Part shown: in pieces, positions 8,652 through 17,819 of the stretch
Position numbering within the stretch: position 1 is the stretch's first letter
Layout of the letters: each line of letters starts with the position of its first letter
Assembly: GCF_900188255.1 (NCBI RefSeq)
Contig: NZ_FZNS01000003.1
Location: 496,001-560,000, forward strand
Length of the DNA stretch: 64,000 nt
From: Hymenobacter mucosus
Lineage (GTDB): Bacteria; Bacteroidota; Bacteroidia; Cytophagales; Hymenobacteraceae
Direction of reading: 5' to 3'
Program-made: the position numbers and the translations under genes
The notes under the pieces: model-generated
Databases searched by the model: none
Told to the model about the DNA's origin: nothing
The model's input: only the letters and a program-made list of their open reading frames with translations

Positions 8652-10649
8652 TTAATTTTTCAGTTCTTCGCCTTCCCGGTTAATGTAGAAGCCGCGCCCA
8701 TTCTGCCGTACCCAGGCCCGCTCCTGCGGATCGAAGTCGGTGGCTTGCGAATAGCGGCCAAAGGGAGCGGTGCCTGCAGTAGTATCGGCTAAGTACTCTT
8801 CAGAAACGAAAGTAAAGGCGCCCTTGGTTTTCACTCGCGCTAGGCCCTTGTCAAAGGAATAAGCTTCCTGAAAGGTGGGCGGTGGTGTGGTCGGTGCATC
8901 GGGGCCCGTGATGTAAAACCACCCCCGGTAATCGAGTACAGCAGCATGCTTGTTGGCAAAGTCGCGGGCGCTGTAGAAATACGCCCCAAATTCCTCACCA
9001 TCCATATTCAGAAAGGTGTAGAACTTGCCAATGCGGGCCCGCGCGTAGCCATCAGAGTAAGGAAACAGCGCGTCGTAAGCGGGTGCTACCACCTCCTGGC
9101 CTTCATCATCAATGAAGCCAAAAACCTTGTTTTGTTCTACTACAGCACGGCCGCCCTGAAACTCCCCAATGCTGGCGTAGCGAGCTGGTACCAGAGTGTC
9201 GCCGCTGGCGGTAAGTAGGCCCTGAAGGCCGCCTTGACGGAAGGGAACGGGAGCAGGGGTGTCGCTACAGCGCACTACCGCTACTGCTAGCAGCAGAGCA
9301 GCGCCGGCTGCTGCATAGGCAAGATTGCGGGGCTGGTGGCGGAGCTGGGTGACGTGCGGTGTGGCCCAAGTAGCAAATCGTTGAAGAACGGTGCGGCCCT
9401 TACTGACGCCAGCCAGCACCTGCTTGCGCGCCTCTTGCGACCAACCAGCCGAAGATGGGTAAGAAGTAGTAGCTGATGGTGAAGGGCCAGCGGGGGCCGG
9501 CGCAGGGCTACCTAAGGAGGTGGGGGGCTGCGCCGGCGAGGTCCCGTGTACTGGTGCAGGGCTGGGCACAGGCCCTATAAGGGGAGCCGCGGCAAACCGT
9601 TGTAGCAAATTTTCAAGCTGCTGAATTTTGGTGCCGAGCTCCTGATTGCGGTTTTCCAGCTCCGCCCGATACGCCTGAATAGAGGATTCTAGCGCAGCCT
9701 TCTCCTGCTTCTCCTGGGCTAGTTGCTCTTGCAGCGTAGAGGACGTGTTGGGCGATATGGGAGCTGCCGCTAGCTGGTGCTGCAACTGACTAATGCGCTG
9801 CTCTCGTTCTTCTTCCCGGGCCTCCATGGCACGTAGCTGTTGGCTTAGGTCGGCCTGCAGGGTAGCGCGCAGTTCTTCCAGCCGCGCTTTTTCTTGGCTG
9901 CGAGCCACCACATCTACCTCGTACCCGGAGTCGGCCCGGTCCAGTTCATCTACATCTTCGGCACCCAGCCACCGCCAGAGTCGCCCGGCTTTGCTGCGTA
10001 GCAAGTCGGTTGCACTGGGAGCATAGACGGTAGCTGGCGCCACGGCCGGGGCGAGCGGCTGGTCGTCAACCGGTAGCCCTACCTCGGCGGCTAAGTGCCG
10101 TACATCGGCCGCTGTTAGGTCAATTTCTGGGGAGGCCAACTGGGCCAGGCGGCGCGTAAAACGGGCGGGGTTGGGCAGCAAGTGAAAAAGCGAGGCCGTA
10201 GGCACGGAACTCATGCGCTCCTCTACCTCCGGCCCAAAGCGTACAGGCTCGGCAAACAGCACCAGCCCGCTAATGAATTGCAGGTTAGCTGCATCGGCTG
10301 GCAAGCGCGGAGCAAGCCACGCCGCTACTGCTTCGCGCTGCTCCCGAAATTGCTGAAAAGGGTTGTCGGCTTCTGCATTGCCAGCCAGCGGGACGTCATC
10401 AAGCTGCCAGCTACCGTAGCGCAAGTCAGGAATGTGTAGTAGCCCTCCGTGAGGTACAAACAGTAGCAGGGTAATGCTACGCGGCCGTACGACTACGGCA
10501 TCGGCAGTGGTGCCAGGAGAAAGAGGAAAGTTTCCTAGTAGCAGGGTGTCGGACGCGCTAGAATCAACCGCTAAGGCGGCTGCTACCGCGTCAAACTGGT
10601 GTTGGCGGATAGGGTCAGCAAAAGGATCGGCTTGGTAGGTGTGCAGCAT
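8652..10649 (-). CDS. Coiled-coil, single-span membrane protein with C-terminal WG-type repeats
   Basis: 665 residues. Residues 1-160 form a globular domain (VVRPRSITLLLFVPHGGLLHIPDLRYGSW) loosely like NERD nuclease-related domains, but no nuclease residues can be confirmed. Residues about 250-345 are a strong coiled coil (EKARLEELRATLQADLSQQL, LENRNQELGTKIQQLENLL). A Pro/Ala/Ser-rich linker follows, then one transmembrane helix near 441-460 (LAYAAAGAALLLAVAVV). The last 190 residues contain WG/beta-propeller-like repeats (YASIGEFQGGRAVVEQNKVFGFIDDEGQEV, RARIGKFYTFLNMDGEEF), probably in the periplasm. Role unknown; a sensor or scaffold spanning the inner membrane is plausible. Confidence 0.65.
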   Translation of the reverse strand: MLHTYQADPFADPIRQHQFDAVAAALAVDSSASDTLLLGNFPLSPGTTADAVVVRPRSITLLLFVPHGGLLHIPDLRYGSWQLDDVPLAGNAEADNPFQQFREQREAVAAWLAPRLPADAANLQFISGLVLFAEPVRFGPEVEERMSSVPTASLFHLLPNPARFTRRLAQLASPEIDLTAADVRHLAAEVGLPVDDQPLAPAVAPATVYAPSATDLLRSKAGRLWRWLGAEDVDELDRADSGYEVDVVARSQEKARLEELRATLQADLSQQLRAMEAREEEREQRISQLQHQLAAAPISPNTSSTLQEQLAQEKQEKAALESSIQAYRAELENRNQELGTKIQQLENLLQRFAAAPLIGPVPSPAPVHGTSPAQPPTSLGSPAPAPAGPSPSATTSYPSSAGWSQEARKQVLAGVSKGRTVLQRFATWATPHVTQLRHQPRNLAYAAAGAALLLAVAVVRCSDTPAPVPFRQGGLQGLLTASGDTLVPARYASIGEFQGGRAVVEQNKVFGFIDDEGQEVVAPAYDALFPYSDGYARARIGKFYTFLNMDGEEFGAYFYSARDFANKHAAVLDYRGWFYITGPDAPTTPPPTFQEAYSFDKGLARVKTKGAFTFVSEEYLADTTAGTAPFGRYSQATDFDPQERAWVRQNGRGFYINREGEELKN

Positions 10650-10796
10650 AGGAGTGGCAACGGCCCCGCAAGTTTTCGGCCAGTGATGCGTAAGCAGGAT
10701 GCAGAAACACCCAGCGCAACAAGCCCAACTTTTCCGGAGCCGGGTAAGTATAGCCCTTTACGCTCTTTCAACCATTTGTTTTTGCTTTTCTACTAT

Positions 10797-11198
10797 ATGG
10801 ATTCTACTGCCTCCACCCCCCAGACCCCAGCCACGCCTACCATACCGCTAGATGTAACGGATCAGCAAAACTCTGCGCTGCTCGAAGACACGCTGAACTT
10901 GCTGAACGCTGGAGCCCCCGATAAAGCCAACGACCAAGGCCTGGTTGAAATAGACCGTTGGACGGAAGTACTCCGTGCGTCAGAACGCCCAGGGCTGGCC
11001 AAGATAATCCAGGAGTTGACTAGCCTGCGGGAGCAACTGACGGCTTCTGATACGCAAGTGCATGACATTGCCGAAACCCTTGCTACACTGGGCGCTGAGA
11101 CGTCTAAAGTAGCGGATGAAACTTCCGATGGCTATAGCGGCCCACTGGCCCAGCTCGGAAAGCTGCTCATCAAACTGGGGTCTACCTTATCACGCTAA
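10797..11198 (+). CDS. Hypothetical small helical protein
   Basis: 133 residues from ATG 10797 (the frame is open upstream, but this ATG begins the coherent part). Acidic, no signal peptide. Helical segments: NSALLEDTLNLLNAGAPDKAND, TEVLRASERPGLAKIIQELTSLREQL and GPLAQLGKLLIKLGSTLS. I know no named family. It is divergent from the WG-repeat gene, separated by about 150 bases, and followed by a strong terminator. Confidence 0.65.
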   Translation: MDSTASTPQTPATPTIPLDVTDQQNSALLEDTLNLLNAGAPDKANDQGLVEIDRWTEVLRASERPGLAKIIQELTSLREQLTASDTQVHDIAETLATLGAETSKVADETSDGYSGPLAQLGKLLIKLGSTLSR

Positions 11199-11220
11199 AC
11201 ATGTGGTAGCATACCCTCTA

Positions 11221-11250
11221 AAACCCCGCCTGGTACCAGGCGGGGTTTTG
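11221..11250 (+). terminator. Rho-independent terminator
   Basis: Perfect palindrome aaaaccccgcctggtaccag continuing to gcggggtttt, followed by gtgtg. It lies 22 bases after the stop at 11198. Confidence 0.85.
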
Positions 11251-11350
11251 TGTGTTCTGGCAGTGCGTAGAAAACATATTGGCCGGCCATAGGTAATGTG
11301 TTGCTGTTCGGTGGGCGTAGTTGACCTACCCACCCGCGGCCAGCATTTCC

Positions 11351-11358
11351 TACCTTTG
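11351..11358 (+). promoter_or_regulatory. Possible -7 promoter box
   Basis: TACCTTTG, 20 bases before the ATG at 11379, matches the Bacteroidota -7 consensus. No well-spaced -33 TTG is visible. Confidence 0.45.
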
Positions 11359-11378
11359 CCCCTCTTTTTTTAGTTGCT

Positions 11379-12395
11379 ATGTCTGAGTTCCAGCCTTTGC
11401 CCGCCCTCACCCTCTACGATCCTTTTGATGGCATGCGCTTTAGCTACCAACACTGTTTTCTGTGTGGTATGCCAACCAGGCCGCCCCAAGATACCGTGCC
11501 GGTGTTTGCCGACTGGCTAATGACACGCTATCACTTGCACGAGCGGCAAGTGAAGCTGTTGGATATGAGCATTGTGCAGTATCAAGACCTGCGCATTGCC
11601 TGCTGTGAGCACTGCCGCACGCATCATGTAGAACCCCTAGAAGCACACGTAGCCGCCGCTGCCGACCGTGGCATCACTGGCCTGCGTGGGTTAGACGACC
11701 AAACTATGTTCTTGTGGTTGGGGAAGATGTTCTATGGCATTTTGGTTACGGAGCTACTGACCGAACTCGACCCATTGGCCCGGCCGCAATACCCTCTGGC
11801 TGAAAACGCGCAATTGTTCCGGCGCTTTCAGGCTTTCTTCCAACCGTTTCAGGCGCTGCGCGTGCCCATGGAATACGAGGACTTCGTACCTGGGTCGTTG
11901 TTCATCCTTGAGGCTGAGGCCCAGGAGGATACCATTCCGTTTGAGTATGACGATGATTTAGGTACGCTTACGTTTAGCATCAAGCTAGATAACACTGTGA
12001 TAATAGCCTGCTTAGCCGACAATGGTATTGTTCGGCAGGCTATGCGCAGAGTGTATCAGGATGCTTACCGCCCCCTGCACCCAGTGCAGATTGCGGAGTT
12101 TAAGGCGCGGGTGTACTACGCCGCGTACTTGCTGAATGTGGTGCCCAACTATTTCCCCCGCCTGGTAAAACCCGGCGACCAGGAACTGGTGATGGATGCA
12201 CTAATTGATGATGTTACCGGCGACATTTTCAATCCATGGGAAAACAACACCTACGGACAGTCGTTGCTGGAAATGTGGAAACGGTGGCAAATTCCGCTGG
12301 AAGAAATCTTACGTAATCCAGCTGAGCCACTTACGTTTCTGTATGATGCCGACGGGCAGCCCCGTGTACTGCACAACTACCCAGAAAATTCCTGA
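11379..12395 (+). CDS. Hypothetical protein with a two-CxxC zinc-like site
   Basis: 338 residues, cytoplasmic. Near the N-terminus lies HCFLCGMPT (Cys27, Cys30) and about 50 residues later ACCEHC (the CxxC of a second knuckle), consistent with one zinc-binding site. The rest is a mixed alpha/beta protein with several conserved-looking blocks (LDDQTMFLWLGKMFYGILVTELL, ALRVPMEYEDFVPGSLFI, DNTVIIACLADNGIV). It resembles conserved hypothetical proteins of Bacteroidota. No enzyme motif is recognised. A -7 promoter box precedes it. Confidence 0.65.
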   Translation: MSEFQPLPALTLYDPFDGMRFSYQHCFLCGMPTRPPQDTVPVFADWLMTRYHLHERQVKLLDMSIVQYQDLRIACCEHCRTHHVEPLEAHVAAAADRGITGLRGLDDQTMFLWLGKMFYGILVTELLTELDPLARPQYPLAENAQLFRRFQAFFQPFQALRVPMEYEDFVPGSLFILEAEAQEDTIPFEYDDDLGTLTFSIKLDNTVIIACLADNGIVRQAMRRVYQDAYRPLHPVQIAEFKARVYYAAYLLNVVPNYFPRLVKPGDQELVMDALIDDVTGDIFNPWENNTYGQSLLEMWKRWQIPLEEILRNPAEPLTFLYDADGQPRVLHNYPENS

Positions 12396-12417
12396 GGAAA
12401 AGAAAGGAATTACCGGC

Positions 12418-12957
12418 CTAGCTAGCTTGCCAAGAAAGCTCAGGGGTAGTTTCGGAAGGGTATTTGGTAAGCTTGATACCTGACCAGCGGCCTTCAAAGC
12501 CACTTTTCTTTTTGCATTCCCGCTCGCTCACGAGTACGTCCACGCAGTGGCGGTGGCGGCGGTTCATGGTATCATGAATGATGTATACGCCATCTAGGGC
12601 GTCGGAAATACCGCGTACTTGCACCTTCTCACCGTAGTGAAATGGGCCGCCCCACTTGCTGAGCAAGTCGCGGGAGACGGCAAGCCAACGGGTTTTGCTG
12701 GAGTGCCGCTTAGGAATCCGGGAACCGTCGGCGGTTTCCATTGGATCTGCATCTGTCTGGCCAACTTCGGGCCAGTAGGTCGTAGCCGTAACGGTGTACG
12801 ACAAGGACGAGGGAGCCTTTAGAACAGGCTGCACCGGCACCGCTACGGGAACCGGACGAGGGGGCAGACTAACTGTCAGGAGCGGTGGCGTAGCCACGGG
12901 GATAGAGACAGCACGGGGAGGGAAGAAGAATGTCAGTAGGAATAACGCAATGGACAT
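12418..12957 (-). CDS. 3D-domain (double-psi beta-barrel) secreted protein
   Basis: 179 residues. The N-terminus is a signal-like hydrophobic stretch (IALFLLTFFFPP) followed by a Pro/Val-rich linker. Residues about 53-155 match the 3D domain fold seen in RlpA-like and MltA/YuiC-like proteins: YTVTATTYWPEVGQTDADP, DGSRIP, RWLAVSRDLLSKWGG, GEKVQVRG, then DGVYIIHDTMNRRHRHCVDVLV with the signature Asp residues. Proteins with this domain act on or near peptidoglycan. Convergent with the gene ending at 12395, only 22 bases apart. Confidence 0.7.
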   Translation of the reverse strand: MSIALFLLTFFFPPRAVSIPVATPPLLTVSLPPRPVPVAVPVQPVLKAPSSLSYTVTATTYWPEVGQTDADPMETADGSRIPKRHSSKTRWLAVSRDLLSKWGGPFHYGEKVQVRGISDALDGVYIIHDTMNRRHRHCVDVLVSERECKKKSGFEGRWSGIKLTKYPSETTPELSWQAS

Positions 12958-13430
12958 GACGCTTGGGTTCGTGGACTCTCACTTTCGCCCGGAGAGCTTG
13001 GACGGCCGGCCCGACTCGGCTGCTGGGAAAAGCATGTCTGCCAGATAAGCAGAAACAGGCTTCGGTATCTATGGTAAGCGGCAATTCAGCCGAAAACAGT
13101 CAGGTTAAGTGCTAAATAGCGTGGTAAAATAGATAATTAGAATAATAGATTGTACTTATAAAATGATGTGCTTTTGAAGGGCTCAAAGGTAAGACTAATT
13201 TTTTTATTGAGTCGGCAGCCATCCAAGAGGGCTGTACCAGGCCGCTATAAGGGTAAACGTGGATATTAAGCAGGTTAAAGAGCCGCAAGTACGTAGGTCG
13301 TCACGGATAGGTTACAGGGTATTAGCATCCCCAACCGTGCTTTCAACCCGGCCGTAGAGAAAAAAGTGCGGACCATAATAGTCTGCCTTTTTGACTTGTT
13401 TTTGTTCTTTTACTAACCCCTCGCCACCAT
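12958..13430. other. Intergenic region, 473 bases, no gene seen
   Basis: AT-rich centre (about 13090-13210) without an open frame that has coding character. It must contain start signals for the genes on both sides, but I cannot point to a convincing TTG/TAnnTTTG pair. No repeat, tRNA or known riboswitch core is recognised. Confidence 0.4.
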
Positions 13431-14633
13431 ATGGCCTCCGTTTTTTCCTCCTTTGTATCCCGTACCTCTTGGGGTGCTACGGTAGTGGTAAGTGCTTTTT
13501 TAGGCGCTTGCTCTGCTCCCGATAAGCCTGCTGATTCAACTGCGTCTAATGGCAGTACTACCTCCGATTCTACTGGTGCTGCTGCTCCTACTGCCCCAGC
13601 CAACTCGCCGTTGCAGGTAGTTGCTCAGTTTCGAGAGCCGCAAATTGTTGGGGTAGCAGTGTTACCCGACGGGCGCGTATTCGGGGATTTTCCACGCTGG
13701 GATAATAATCCCGTCAATCCCGTGGCCGAAATCAAGCCTGATGGCTCGGTGAAAGGATATCCTGATGCCAACTGGTGCATCTGGAACGAGACGGTTCGCA
13801 ACGAGCCCCAGAAACATTGGATCTGCCCACAAAGCGTATATGCCGATAAAACGGGGATGCTATGGGTACTTGATCCGGCTTCACCGGGCCTAAAAGCCAC
13901 AGTGCCTGGTGGGCCCAAATTGGTAAAGATTGACCCCAAGACCAATAAGGTAGTGCAGAACATCGGCTTCCCTGAAAGCGTGGCCCCCCGGAAGTCTTAC
14001 TTGAATGATGTTCGTATTGACACACAAAATAATTACGCGTACATCACTGAATCCGGAGTAGGCAGCCTAGTTGTGGTTGATTTGAAGTCGGGCAAGGCGC
14101 GCAAGCTGTTGAATATGCATACTTCCATGCTTGCTGATACTACGCTGAATGTTAAAGCCGATGGTCACGAGCTAATTGACCCCAGTGGCAACAAAGCTAA
14201 GTTCAACGCCGATGGTATTGCCCTAAGCCAAGACATGCAATACTTGTATTGGAAGCCACTAACTAGTTACAAACTGTACCGCATAAAGACGGAGGCACTA
14301 CGTAACCCGGCTCTATCGGACGCCCAGTTGGCTCAGCAGATTGAGGATTTGGGCAAGGTCCCCGCCTGTGACGGCATGGAGATAGATGCGGCCAACAATC
14401 TGTACATGACCACCTTTGAGGATCATTCGATTAAGCGCCGGACTCCTGATGGCAAAATAGAGACAGTAGTGCAGGACTCCCGCTTGGAGTGGCCAGATAC
14501 GTTTGCCTTCTCATCTGATGGAGGCACCTTGTACGTAACCAACTCTGCCATCCATAAAACGCCAACCTGGAATAAAGGAATCGGTAAGCAGGATCAACCC
14601 TACCACATTTTTAAAATGGCCTTAGCCAAATAG
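13431..14633 (+). CDS. Major royal jelly/yellow-family beta-propeller lipoprotein
   Basis: 400 residues. The signal peptide ends with lipobox LGAC (about residue 27), followed by a Ser/Thr/Asp linker. The remainder has the pattern of yellow/MRJP propeller proteins: VVAQFREPQIVGVAVLPDGRVFGDFPRW, SVYADKTGMLWVLDP, SYLNDVRIDTQNNYAYITESG, FNADGIALSQDMQYLYWKPLTSYKLYRIKT, and a C-terminal PDTFAFSSDGGTLYVTNSAI. Bacterial members are secreted and of unknown enzymatic role (some relatives are lactonase-like). It is a single gene with its own terminator. Confidence 0.85.
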   Translation: MASVFSSFVSRTSWGATVVVSAFLGACSAPDKPADSTASNGSTTSDSTGAAAPTAPANSPLQVVAQFREPQIVGVAVLPDGRVFGDFPRWDNNPVNPVAEIKPDGSVKGYPDANWCIWNETVRNEPQKHWICPQSVYADKTGMLWVLDPASPGLKATVPGGPKLVKIDPKTNKVVQNIGFPESVAPRKSYLNDVRIDTQNNYAYITESGVGSLVVVDLKSGKARKLLNMHTSMLADTTLNVKADGHELIDPSGNKAKFNADGIALSQDMQYLYWKPLTSYKLYRIKTEALRNPALSDAQLAQQIEDLGKVPACDGMEIDAANNLYMTTFEDHSIKRRTPDGKIETVVQDSRLEWPDTFAFSSDGGTLYVTNSAIHKTPTWNKGIGKQDQPYHIFKMALAK

Positions 14634-14650
14634 AAAGGCCCAAATCTTAT

Positions 14651-14684
14651 AAAAAGCCGTTCCTCTTATGAGGGGCGGCTTTTC
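14651..14684 (+). terminator. Rho-independent terminator
   Basis: Hairpin aaaagccgttcctc / gaggggcggctttt with loop ttat, followed by a T-rich run, 17 bases after the stop at 14633. Confidence 0.75.
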
Positions 14685-14783
14685 TTTTTATTTAATAGAT
14701 TGTCCACCCTTAAGTATGGTTTCAAGCTAGATGTAATTATAGAACTGATACTTAAGTTTATTTGAACATGCGAATATCAGTTT

Positions 14784-14812
14784 TTGCTTTCTAATCAGCC
14801 TATTTACATTTG
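14784..14812 (+). promoter_or_regulatory. Promoter of sucA
   Basis: TTG (14784-14786) and TACATTTG (14805-14812) are separated by 18 bases, a good Bacteroidota -33/-7 pair. Transcription would start near 14819, which fits the ATG at 14838 and excludes the longer open frame from 14784 as translated. Confidence 0.65.
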
Positions 14813-14837
14813 CCCTGACACCACCAGCTCCCACCGC

Positions 14838-17684
14838 ATGGACGCTTACTCTTACATCGCCAACGCACACGGCGAATACATTGACCAGCTCTACCAATCC
14901 TACAAGACTGATCCGCAGTCGGTAGATGTAAGCTGGCAGAAGTTCTTCGAAGGCTTCGACTTCGCGCAGCAGTATCCCGAAGGGGGTATCCCTCAGGCCG
15001 ATGGCGCTGGCGTATTGACTACGCCCGCCAGCACGAACGGTGCTCCCCAGGTACGCGCCGTAGATACGGTATCGGCTGACAAGGAAACGCAGGTTCGCAA
15101 CCTGATTCACGCCTACCGGAGCCGCGGCCACCTAGTGGCGCGCACCAACCCCGTACGTGAGCGCAAAGACCGCAAGGCTCGGCTGAACCTGGCTGATTTT
15201 GGCTTGAGCGATGCAGACCTCGATACTCGTTTCAAGAATGGTGAAGTAATTGGTCTTGGCACCGATGCCACTTTGCGCGACATTGTTGCGGCCCTGCAAA
15301 AGATCTACACGCGCACCATCGGGTTCGAGTACATGTACATCCGCGACCCGCAGGTGCTCGACTGGTTCCGCGAGAAAGTAGAGAAGGACTCGTTGAGCTT
15401 CAATCCCGGTGTAGAATACAAGAAGCGGATTCTCGGTAAGCTCAACGAGGCCGTTGTGTTCGAAAACTTCCTGCACACCAAATTCCTCGGCCAGAAGCGC
15501 TTCTCACTGGAAGGCGGCGAAACCACTATTCCCGCGCTTGATGCTATCATCAATAAGGGTGCTGAGCTGGGGGTAGAGGAAGTAATGATTGGAATGGCTC
15601 ACCGCGGCCGTCTAAACGTGCTAGCCAACATCATGGGCAAGACGTACGAGCAGATCTTCTCGGAATTCGAGGGTACTGCCGTGCCAGACCTGACCATGGG
15701 CGACGGCGACGTGAAGTACCACATGGGCTACAGCAGCCAAGTGGATGCCAGCGGGCGGAGCGTAAACTTAAAGCTGGCTCCCAACCCTTCCCACTTAGAA
15801 GCGGTGAACCCAGTAGTAGAAGGTTTTGTGCGCGCCAAGCTAGATCATGGCTACGGCAACGACTATAATAAGGTGCTTCCCATTCTGATTCACGGCGATG
15901 CTGCCGTGGCAGGCCAGGGCATCGGCTACGAGGTAACGCAGATGTCGCAGCTGGAAGGCTACAAGACTGGCGGCACCGTGCACTTCGTGATTAACAACCA
16001 GGTAGGCTTTACCACTGACTTCGAAGACGCCCGTTCTTCTATCTACAGCACCGACCTGGCCAAGATTATTGATGCACCGGTAGTACACGTAAACGGTGAC
16101 GACCCCGAAGCCGTGGTGTTTGCCGTGCAACTGGCTACCGAGTACCGCCAGCAGTTCCACGCCGACATCTTTATTGATATGGTGTGCTACCGCCGTCACG
16201 GTCATAATGAATCGGACGAGCCGAAGTTCACCCAGCCTACTCTCTATAACATCATCAGCAAGCACCAAAACCCCCGGGAGGTGTACAACGCAATGCTGGT
16301 AGAGCGTGGTGACGTAGATAAAGAGCTGGCTAATCAGATGGACCGCGAATTCCGCGACCTGCTGCAAGCCCGCTTGGATATGGTGAAGCAGAAGCCACTT
16401 CCCTACAACTACCAAGCGCTAGAAAACGAGTGGCGCAGCCTGCGCCGCAGCAAGCCCGAGGATTTCGACCAGTCGCCCGTCACTGGCATCAGCGAGGAGA
16501 TAGTGCATAAAGTAGGGCAAGCCCTGACCACTTTGCCCGAAGGCTTCAAGCCAATCAAGCAGATTGATAATCTGTTGAAGGAGCGCAAGAAGATGTTCTT
16601 CGAGACGCGCACCCTAAACTGGGCCGCCGGCGAGCTGCTGGCCTATGGTTCGTTGCTGGCCGAGAACCACATCGTACGCCTGAGTGGGCAGGATGTGCAG
16701 CGCGGTACATTCTCGCACCGCCACGCCGTACTGCATGATGCCGAAACGTCGGCTCCCTACAACTCGCTGAACTTCATGGAAGGCGAGCATGAGCAGTTGT
16801 GCATCTATAACTCGCTGCTGAGTGAGTATGGTGTGCTGGGCTTCGAGTTCGGGTACGCCATGGCAAACCCCACAGCTCTTGTCATCTGGGAAGCCCAGTT
16901 TGGTGACTTCGCTAACGGTGCCCAGACCATGATTGACCAGTTCATCGTGTCGTCGGAGAGCAAGTGGCAGCGCATGAACGGCCTGGTGATGCTACTACCT
17001 CACGGCTATGAAGGCCAAGGTCCGGAGCACTCCAACGCCCGCCCCGAGCGTTTCCTACAGCTAGCGGCTGAAAACAACATCATCGTGGCAAACATGACCA
17101 CGCCGGCTAACTTCTTCCACGCCCTGCGCCGTCAGCTGACTTGGGAGTTCCGTAAGCCTCTGGTTGTAATGTCGCCCAAGTCGATGCTGCGTCACCCGCT
17201 ATGCGTGTCGCCGGTAGAGGAGTTCACGTCGGGCAACTTCCGGGAAGTGCTGGGCGACGTGTACGTGGAGGACAAGCAAGTAAAACGAGTGTTGCTGTGC
17301 TCGGGCAAAGTGTACTTCGACCTGTTGGAAGAACAGCAGAAGTCGGAGCGCAAGGACGTTGCCATTGTTCGCCTAGAGCAGTTGCACCCTTTCCCCAAGA
17401 AGCAACTGGACGCCGAGTTAGCGAAGTATCCGAAGGCCAAAGTGTACTGGGTACAAGAGGAGCCCGAGAACATGGGCTACTGGAACTACCTGTTGCGCTT
17501 CATGCGTCGCGAGTTGGAAGATGTGATTTCGCGTAAGCCATCGGCCTCGCCCGCAACTGGCTATAATAAGGTGCACGTGAAGGAGCAGAAAGAGCTAGTT
17601 GCTCGCGCCTTTGACAAGCCTCGCGAAGCCGTTGCCGACGAAACCATTAAGGAGACGGCCGCCACAGCGCAAAAAGCTGACTAA
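14838..17684 (+). CDS. sucA: 2-oxoglutarate dehydrogenase E1 component
   Basis: 948 residues from ATG 14838 (MDAYSYIANAHGEYIDQLYQ), a typical length. Family marks in order: the N-terminal E2-contact segment with SYKTDPQSVDVSWQKFFEGF, RNLIHAYRSRGHLVARTNP, RFSLEGGETTIPALD, IGMAHRGRLNVLANIMGK, HGDAAVAGQGIGYEV, YRRHGHNESDEPKFTQPTLY, the C-terminal pyrimidine-binding half with FSHRHAVLHD, EAQFGDFANGAQTMIDQFIVS, and LPHGYEGQGPEHSNARPERFLQL. It decarboxylates 2-oxoglutarate with ThDP and transfers succinyl to lipoyl-E2, a TCA-cycle step. sucB follows after 135 bases. No lpd is in this window. Confidence 0.97.
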   Translation: MDAYSYIANAHGEYIDQLYQSYKTDPQSVDVSWQKFFEGFDFAQQYPEGGIPQADGAGVLTTPASTNGAPQVRAVDTVSADKETQVRNLIHAYRSRGHLVARTNPVRERKDRKARLNLADFGLSDADLDTRFKNGEVIGLGTDATLRDIVAALQKIYTRTIGFEYMYIRDPQVLDWFREKVEKDSLSFNPGVEYKKRILGKLNEAVVFENFLHTKFLGQKRFSLEGGETTIPALDAIINKGAELGVEEVMIGMAHRGRLNVLANIMGKTYEQIFSEFEGTAVPDLTMGDGDVKYHMGYSSQVDASGRSVNLKLAPNPSHLEAVNPVVEGFVRAKLDHGYGNDYNKVLPILIHGDAAVAGQGIGYEVTQMSQLEGYKTGGTVHFVINNQVGFTTDFEDARSSIYSTDLAKIIDAPVVHVNGDDPEAVVFAVQLATEYRQQFHADIFIDMVCYRRHGHNESDEPKFTQPTLYNIISKHQNPREVYNAMLVERGDVDKELANQMDREFRDLLQARLDMVKQKPLPYNYQALENEWRSLRRSKPEDFDQSPVTGISEEIVHKVGQALTTLPEGFKPIKQIDNLLKERKKMFFETRTLNWAAGELLAYGSLLAENHIVRLSGQDVQRGTFSHRHAVLHDAETSAPYNSLNFMEGEHEQLCIYNSLLSEYGVLGFEFGYAMANPTALVIWEAQFGDFANGAQTMIDQFIVSSESKWQRMNGLVMLLPHGYEGQGPEHSNARPERFLQLAAENNIIVANMTTPANFFHALRRQLTWEFRKPLVVMSPKSMLRHPLCVSPVEEFTSGNFREVLGDVYVEDKQVKRVLLCSGKVYFDLLEEQQKSERKDVAIVRLEQLHPFPKKQLDAELAKYPKAKVYWVQEEPENMGYWNYLLRFMRRELEDVISRKPSASPATGYNKVHVKEQKELVARAFDKPREAVADETIKETAATAQKAD

Positions 17685-17690
17685 CCAGTA

Positions 17691-17731
17691 TATCCCCTAC
17701 TATGTGGCCAAAACCTGCGTAGTAGGGGATA
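17691..17731 (+). other. Intercistronic hairpin between sucA and sucB
   Basis: Arms tatcccctactatg / cgtagtaggggata (one mismatch), 7 bases after the sucA stop, with no T-run. It could be a partial terminator, an RNA-stability element setting the sucA/sucB ratio, or a processing site. Confidence 0.45.
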
Positions 17732-17819
17732 CCGCTGAGTTTATGTATCAATAGTCGTTCAGGAGTGTGAGCTGCCTAGCTTGCGCTACCACCCACCGAA
17801 ACCCTTCAACACTCCCACC

